A stretch of 64,000 bases of DNA, from NCBI RefSeq assembly GCF_029948125.1, contig NZ_JASAMB010000007.1:124001-188000 (forward strand). Reading direction: 5' to 3'. The position numbers and the translations under genes are program-made. This document shows positions 59,785 to 64,000 of the stretch, piece by piece. The stretch's first letter is position 1; every line of letters starts with the position of its first letter. The notes under the pieces were generated by a model. The model did no database searches, was not told the origin of the DNA, and saw only the letters and a list, made by a program, of their open reading frames with translations. Source of the DNA: Catellatospora sp. KI3 (lineage in GTDB: Bacteria; Actinomycetota; Actinomycetes; Mycobacteriales; Micromonosporaceae).

Positions 59785-61185
59785 ATGATCAGGTATCTAC
59801 CCAAATCGTTGAGGGCGCGTGCTCCGCTTCGTGCCCTGCTGGCAGCGGTGATCGCGACGGCGTCGGTCGTGGCCGGAGGAAGTACGGCGTTCGCGGCCGT
59901 GACCTTCTTCCAGGGCTTCGAGACCGACACGGCCGGCTGGTTCGACTTCGGCGCGGGCACCGTCGTGCGGACCCCCAGCGGCTACACCAACGGCGGCGGC
60001 TACGCGAGTGGAGTGGCATCCGCGACCGGCAACTTCCACGCCCGGCTCAAGGTCCAGCACGACCTGTGTACGCAGGAGCCAGCCGGTGGCGGCCCCGTCA
60101 ACCAGTGCACCGGCCCGTACACCCAGTGGGGCGGCTACAACACCACCTGGTCCGGCGGGTACACCACCCAGGTCGACATCTACCTCGACACCGCCTACGC
60201 GGCGAGCCACCCCGACTCGTACACGGGAACGCAGACCAGGTTCGACTGGTCGTCGGCGATCAACAACGCGGCCGGGACCCACCTGCGCGACTTCGTCTTC
60301 AACGTCGGCACCGGCCCCAACCCGAACGCCCCCGGGGTGTGCGCCGGCGGGTTCTGGATCGCGGCCAGCACCAACGCCACCCGCTCCGGAGCCGAGCCGT
60401 ACAACCCGGGCAACGACCCGAAGTGCGTCGCGACCTCCGGCTGGTACACCTTCAAGCACACCTTCCGCAACGCCGCCGGCTCACTGGCCGTCGACTTCGA
60501 CCTCCTCAACGTGCCCGGCGGCGGCGCCGCCACCTGCGTCAACGCGGCAGGAGCGGCAGTGCCCTGCCACTGGACCATCAGCGGCACCGACCTGATCTCC
60601 GCCGTGGGCTGCAACCGGTACGGCTGGTTCGTCAACCAGGAGATCGACGACCTGGCGATCGACAACAGCTCGATGGAGGGCTGCGGCACCCCGCTGCCCG
60701 TCCCGACGATCACGGTCACCAAGACGGCGAGCCCGACCTCGATGCCCGCTCCGGGCGGAACCTTCGCCTTCACCATCAACGTCACCAACACCAGTGCGGG
60801 AACCGTCACCCTCAGCGGCCTCGTCGATGACGTCTACGGCAACCTCAACGGCAACGGCACCTGCGCCACCGGGGGCAGCATCGCCGCCGCGAGCAGCTAC
60901 AACTGCTCCTTCAACGGCAGCTTCACGGGTACGCCCAACCAGAGCCAGACCGACACGGTCACCGCGACCGTCACCGACGCCGCCGGCAGCACCGGCTCGG
61001 CCGCCGCTTCCGCGACCGTCACGCTGACCGGGAAGACGTGCCACAAGCCCCACAAGTGCAACAAGTGCGATGACTGCCACAAGTGCCGCCCCGCGGACAC
61101 CGAGAGCACAGCCGGCCGCTGTCGGTGGAAGCCGTGGACCCCGTGGTTCCCGTGGATCCCCGGAGTCCCCGCGCACGGGCTGTGA
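59785..61185 (+). CDS. secreted protein with DUF11-type domain and Cys/His-rich tail
   Basis: A 466-residue secreted protein. Signal peptide about 1-36 (ends AFA). A large beta-rich domain (about 37-305) contains paired cysteines (VPCHW, EGCGTP). A DUF11/CARDB-like domain follows (about 312-418: ITVTKTASPTSMPAPGGTFAFTINV, YNCSFNGSFTGTP). The C-terminus is TGKTCHKPHKCNKCDDCHKC, then a Trp/Pro tail. Seven or so Cys and His in twenty residues suggest metal binding or cross-linking. No sortase motif or membrane helix is seen. Start ATG 59785 with a CATAAT -10-like hexamer 6 bp upstream. Confidence 0.85.
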   Translation: MIRYLPKSLRARAPLRALLAAVIATASVVAGGSTAFAAVTFFQGFETDTAGWFDFGAGTVVRTPSGYTNGGGYASGVASATGNFHARLKVQHDLCTQEPAGGGPVNQCTGPYTQWGGYNTTWSGGYTTQVDIYLDTAYAASHPDSYTGTQTRFDWSSAINNAAGTHLRDFVFNVGTGPNPNAPGVCAGGFWIAASTNATRSGAEPYNPGNDPKCVATSGWYTFKHTFRNAAGSLAVDFDLLNVPGGGAATCVNAAGAAVPCHWTISGTDLISAVGCNRYGWFVNQEIDDLAIDNSSMEGCGTPLPVPTITVTKTASPTSMPAPGGTFAFTINVTNTSAGTVTLSGLVDDVYGNLNGNGTCATGGSIAAASSYNCSFNGSFTGTPNQSQTDTVTATVTDAAGSTGSAAASATVTLTGKTCHKPHKCNKCDDCHKCRPADTESTAGRCRWKPWTPWFPWIPGVPAHGL

Positions 61186-61328
61186 CGCCACCGGGGCCGC
61201 ACTCACGAGTGCGGCCCCGCAACCGGCCGCAGGCCGACCGGCCGGCACTGATCCGCCGAGCACGCCCGACGCCTCCGCCCGCTGATCGCGATCCGAGGTC
61301 AAAAAGCCCGGCCCGGCCCGTGCTCCGG

Positions 61329-61403
61329 CGCGAATGATCGGCGCCTGCGGTCAATCCGCGCAGCTGGAGTACACCGAACGACCGCAGCCAGCGATCATCG
61401 CGC
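61329..61403. repeat. imperfect inverted repeat in the 61.2-61.5 kb gap
   Basis: GCGCGAATGATCGGCGCCTGC and GCAGCCAGCGATCATCGCGC pair with a few mismatches. It lies between convergent genes and may terminate transcription. The remaining 61186-61544 gap shows nothing else. Confidence 0.45.
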
Positions 61404-61544
61404 CGCGGAGCCGCAGCGGCGGGCGTGATCCGGTCGGTGTCGGCTGGCGGGTGATCGGCGTGACGGCAGGGCCAGGCCGACCGCGCCGAGGACGAGCCCA
61501 GGAGCACGCGTCCCGTCCGGCCGCGGCCGGCCCGGCCCAGACCG

Positions 61545-61979
61545 CTACCTGTTGCCGTTGCCGATCGACGCGGCGGTGGCGTCGTACAGGGCGGTGGCCG
61601 CGGCGAGGTGCTCCGGCTCCACGGTCTGGCCGGTCTGCGGGTCGTACGCGTGCAGCCCGGTCTCCTCCGCCACGATCTCCGCGGCCTCGTACATCAGGGC
61701 CATGACCCGCTCGGCCGTGGCCCCGGTGTGCCAGTACGGCGCGCTGACGGCGGCCTCGGCGCCCCAGCACTCGACCTGGATGCCGGTGGCCTCGTCGTCG
61801 AGCTCGTCACCGTGGTCGACCGCGTCGGGCAGCAGCTCGCGCACCCGGGCGGCGATGCGCGCCCAGACCGCCGGGTTCGCCTCGGCGAGCTCCTCGTCGT
61901 CGGCCTGCTCGGCGGCCTCGAGCGCGTCGTCCCAGTCCTGGCCGGGCTCGCGCGGAATGATGATCAAGTCGTAACTCAT
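61545..61979 (-). CDS. conserved-looking small acidic protein
   Basis: A 144-residue strongly acidic protein starting MSYDLIIIPREPGQDWDDALEAAEQ. The N-terminal strand-turn (YDLIIIPREPG) and the later HTGATAERVMALMYEAAEIVAEETGLHAYDPQTG segment look like a compact alpha/beta domain. It resembles small actinobacterial hypotheticals that often lie near toxins, but no toxin gene is adjacent. No name can be assigned with certainty. Confidence 0.75.
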   Translation of the reverse strand: MSYDLIIIPREPGQDWDDALEAAEQADDEELAEANPAVWARIAARVRELLPDAVDHGDELDDEATGIQVECWGAEAAVSAPYWHTGATAERVMALMYEAAEIVAEETGLHAYDPQTGQTVEPEHLAAATALYDATAASIGNGNR

Positions 61980-62052
61980 CGCGACAGGTTAGCCGGACCG
62001 CCCGACACCGGCCGTACGCCGGGCAGGTCGGCGTACGGCCGGAGCGGCCGCG

Positions 62053-63036
62053 TCAGTACACGGTGACCGTCGCGGTGGCGACCGGCGCCTTGCTCCGCCA
62101 TTCGACGATGCCCCATTCGAGCCGCCACTCCCGGGCCGGGGTGTAGTCGGGGACGGTCAGGCGCATGGCGAACCGGATCGACCCGCCAGCCGGGATGGTG
62201 CCCGGGGCGCAGTTGAGCAGATAGAGCTCCCGAGCCTTGTACAGGCTCTCGTCGTAGGTCGGGCAGGGGTCGAGCGCGACGGCGGTCCTGCCGGGGTTGG
62301 TGAGGACGACCGTGTAGTCGAGGTTCGCCCCGGCCTTCACCCGCGCCGGTGCCTCGATGCGCGCGGTCAGGTGGTCGAAGCGCGGGCGGGCGGGCTGCTC
62401 CTGGCGTATGCGGTGGACGCCGGTGATGCCGATGGGGCAGGTGCTGGTCATGGTCAGCCCGGGGATGCTCAGGTCGCGGTCCGCGAGCCGGACCGAGATG
62501 TCGCGGTAGCCGCGGCCGTCGCCGCTGCCGCAGCTCACCGAGCTGCCGATGGTGAACTGCGCGCGCTCGCCCGGGTCGATGGTCGCCGGGCGCTCCTCGT
62601 CGCCGTTGCCGGTGAGCTTCGGCGGGTCGATCTCGACCGGTACGGTCCTGCCCCCGCTGAGCAGCACGGGGACGCCGCCGAGCGAGCAGCGGCTGGGCCC
62701 GGTGTTGCGTACCCCGATGTAGTGCAGCTTCGTGCCCGTGACGCCGTCCTCGGAGATCAGGTCGGCGGTGGCGGGCAGGTCCGCGGCGGTGCACAGCCGG
62801 GCGACCTCGCGGGGCGGTTCGAGTTCCCGTTCGGGGGCCTGCACGCCGTTGAGCTGCCACGGCACCGTGTCGGGCGGCCAGCTGCCGACGATCGGCGAGG
62901 GCGACACCCCGGCCGGTCTCGCGGTCTCGGCCACGGCGGGCGCGGTGCTGGCGGCGGGCGCGGCGGTCCGCGGCCCGCCTGGGCCTGAGCAGCCGGCCAG
63001 CAGGAGCAGGGCGGACAGTACGGCAAGACGGCGCAT
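62053..63036 (-). CDS. DUF4232-type lipoprotein
   Basis: A 327-residue lipoprotein. Signal peptide with lipobox LLLLAGC (Cys17-18) near the N-terminus, a Pro/Ala spacer, and a DUF4232-like beta domain (about 90-205) with LCTAADL, RNTGPSRCSLGGVPVL and IGSSVSCGSGDGRGY. A second beta domain follows. Start ATG 63036 follows AGGGGGA; an in-frame GTG at 63069 overlaps the upstream stop. It is the last of three genes that run from the sigma factor, so it may be part of the regulated or sensing module. Function unknown. Confidence 0.82.
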   Translation of the reverse strand: MRRLAVLSALLLLAGCSGPGGPRTAAPAASTAPAVAETARPAGVSPSPIVGSWPPDTVPWQLNGVQAPERELEPPREVARLCTAADLPATADLISEDGVTGTKLHYIGVRNTGPSRCSLGGVPVLLSGGRTVPVEIDPPKLTGNGDEERPATIDPGERAQFTIGSSVSCGSGDGRGYRDISVRLADRDLSIPGLTMTSTCPIGITGVHRIRQEQPARPRFDHLTARIEAPARVKAGANLDYTVVLTNPGRTAVALDPCPTYDESLYKARELYLLNCAPGTIPAGGSIRFAMRLTVPDYTPAREWRLEWGIVEWRSKAPVATATVTVY

Positions 63037-63061
63037 GGGTTCCCCCTGGGCGGATCGGCGG

Positions 63062-63751
63062 TCAGCCACGGTCGGCGGACCAGGTGGACACGGTGATGAC
63101 GCAGGTGGTGGTCAAGGTGAGACCGGGCAGGGGCAGGCGCTCGCCGGAGAAGGTGAGCACCAGGTCGCGGTAGACGGTGGGGTGGGCGGCGTCGGGGCAC
63201 TCCGTGGAGGCGGCGAGCTCCGCCGACGCGGCCGCCCCGGGTATGAGCAGCACCGACGGCACGGCACCGGTGTCGTCGGACCCGGCCTCCGGGTCGGCCT
63301 CAGGGCGGGTCGGCACGGCCTGGGCGGCGCCGCTCTCCTGTGAGCCGGGTTCCGGGCGGTCGATCAGCAGGCACGCCTGCGCGCTGCCGTTGCGTACGGT
63401 CACCTGGTAGTGCTCAGCGCCGTCGGCGCGGCCGAGCACCAGGGCCGAGGCGGCCGGGCCGAGGTCGGCGGCGGTGCAGGCGACGGCGCTCGGCTGCGGG
63501 GTCGGCTCGCCGCGGTGCAGCCAGGGGATCGTGTCCTCGATGCGCCAGGCGGGGTCGGCGACCGCCACGGGGACCAGGATCGCGGCCGGAGCCGCGAGCA
63601 GCGTCGACACGACGGCGGCCGCGACGGACAGGATCCGGCGCCGACGGCGGCGGACCATGCCGGTGCGGACCCGGTGTACGGGGTCGTCCCAGCCGGGCAG
63701 GGCGCGCCGCTCGTCGGTGAGGGTGCGGCGCAGCTGTTCCTCGAGGTTCAT
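63062..63751 (-). CDS. membrane protein with DUF4232-like domain, probable sigma-factor partner
   Basis: A 229-residue protein. A cytoplasmic N-tail of about 35 residues (EEQLRRTLTDERRALPGWDDPVHRVRTG) with Arg cluster is followed by one membrane helix (about 41-65) and an outer domain with VACTAADLGPAAS and TVRNGSAQACLLI, as in DUF4232 proteins. This topology and position directly after a SigE-type sigma factor (ATGA overlap at 63748) suggest an anti-sigma-like role. No zinc-anti-sigma HxxxCxxC motif is seen. Confidence 0.8.
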   Translation of the reverse strand: MNLEEQLRRTLTDERRALPGWDDPVHRVRTGMVRRRRRRILSVAAAVVSTLLAAPAAILVPVAVADPAWRIEDTIPWLHRGEPTPQPSAVACTAADLGPAASALVLGRADGAEHYQVTVRNGSAQACLLIDRPEPGSQESGAAQAVPTRPEADPEAGSDDTGAVPSVLLIPGAAASAELAASTECPDAAHPTVYRDLVLTFSGERLPLPGLTLTTTCVITVSTWSADRG

Positions 63752-64000
63752 CGCAGGGCCTCCATGCCCGCCGGGGCGAGTGCTTCGCGCAGCTTGGCCA
63801 TGGCCCGTGAGGTGGTGCTCTTGACCGTGCCCTGGCTGCAGCCGAGCGTCTGCGCGATCTGGGCCTCGGACATGTCCTCGTAGTAGCGCAGCACGATCAC
63901 CGCCCGCTGCTGCCTGGGCAGCGTGGTCAGCAGCCGCCACAGCTCGCCGTCGTGCGGCTCCTGCTCGCGGCCCGGTGGTTCGGGCAGCTCGCCGGGCAGC
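63748..64000 (-). CDS. SigE-family ECF-type sigma factor (C-terminal part)
   Basis: About 83 residues of the C-terminus; the 5' end lies beyond the window. Region 4 is clear: LPRQQRAVIVLRYYEDMSEAQIAQTLGCSQGTVKSTTSRAMAKLREAL, the sigma-70 region 4.2 HTH of the actinobacterial SigE-type ECF group. The stop overlaps the downstream gene start by ATGA, which implies a co-translated sigma/partner pair. It likely directs an envelope or secretion response. Confidence 0.9.
   Translation of the reverse strand, partial: LPGELPEPPGREQEPHDGELWRLLTTLPRQQRAVIVLRYYEDMSEAQIAQTLGCSQGTVKSTTSRAMAKLREALAPAGMEALR

Noticed and set aside
1-64000. CRISPR array, tRNA or rRNA
   Set aside because: No regularly spaced direct repeats with unique spacers and no tRNA T-loop motifs were noticed. 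The minisatellite at 16270 has no spacers.

Overview
The window is very GC-rich actinobacterial DNA. LAL-type LuxR regulators, a Tad pilus locus, CBM2-linked secreted polysaccharidases, many ATGA stop/start overlaps and many apparently leaderless genes suggest a soil or plant-litter member of the Micromonosporaceae or a relative. That placement is inference. I saw no rRNA, tRNA or CRISPR array.

Layout. 1-4.4 kb: a gene tail, a LAL/LuxR ATPase regulator and a cytochrome P450. 4.7-14.7 kb: a co-directional secretion block with a lipoprotein, a poly-Gly secreted protein, SAF/CpaB, CpaE-like, TadA, TadB, TadC, a pilin-like peptide, three TadE/G-like pseudopilins and a LysM membrane protein. 15.3-24.8 kb: an S41 peptidase, a PrmC-like methyltransferase preceded by an 18-bp minisatellite, a YidC paralogue, an AbfB-domain protein, a second LAL regulator and a metallophosphatase/saccharopine-dehydrogenase-like fusion. 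25.0-35.5 kb: a GH5 mannanase (FN3-FN3-CBM2), a GSDH protein with four crystallin-like domains, acyl-ACP desaturase, PlsC, ArsR, PadR with an FAD monooxygenase, and NADAR.

35.6-44.5 kb is the most coherent unit. A GntR regulator, lactonase, FAH-type hydrolase, SDR, fuconate dehydratase, lutABC and an aldo-keto reductase together can encode every step from L-fucose to pyruvate plus L-lactate, and on from L-lactate to pyruvate. A shared palindrome lies at both divergent promoters. Only an unrelated STAS gene interrupts it. 44.5-51.2 kb: a DivIVA-like protein, a cNMP-domain histidine kinase with a response-regulator/TrxR-like fusion, and small regulators. 51.2-57.2 kb: a LacI-type-controlled beta-helix protein, a GNAT gene enclosed by 69-bp inverted repeats and a CBM2-PL11 rhamnogalacturonan lyase. 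57.2-59.6 kb: a lower-GC island with a decayed tyrosine recombinase. 59.8-64 kb: a secreted Cys/His-tailed protein, small hypotheticals and a SigE-family sigma operon running off the right edge.

The secreted enzymes for mannan and pectin backbones, together with the fucose/lactate pathway, point to plant polymer use. Several short palindromic repeat families are dispersed through the intergenic regions, including a 61-bp element present four times.
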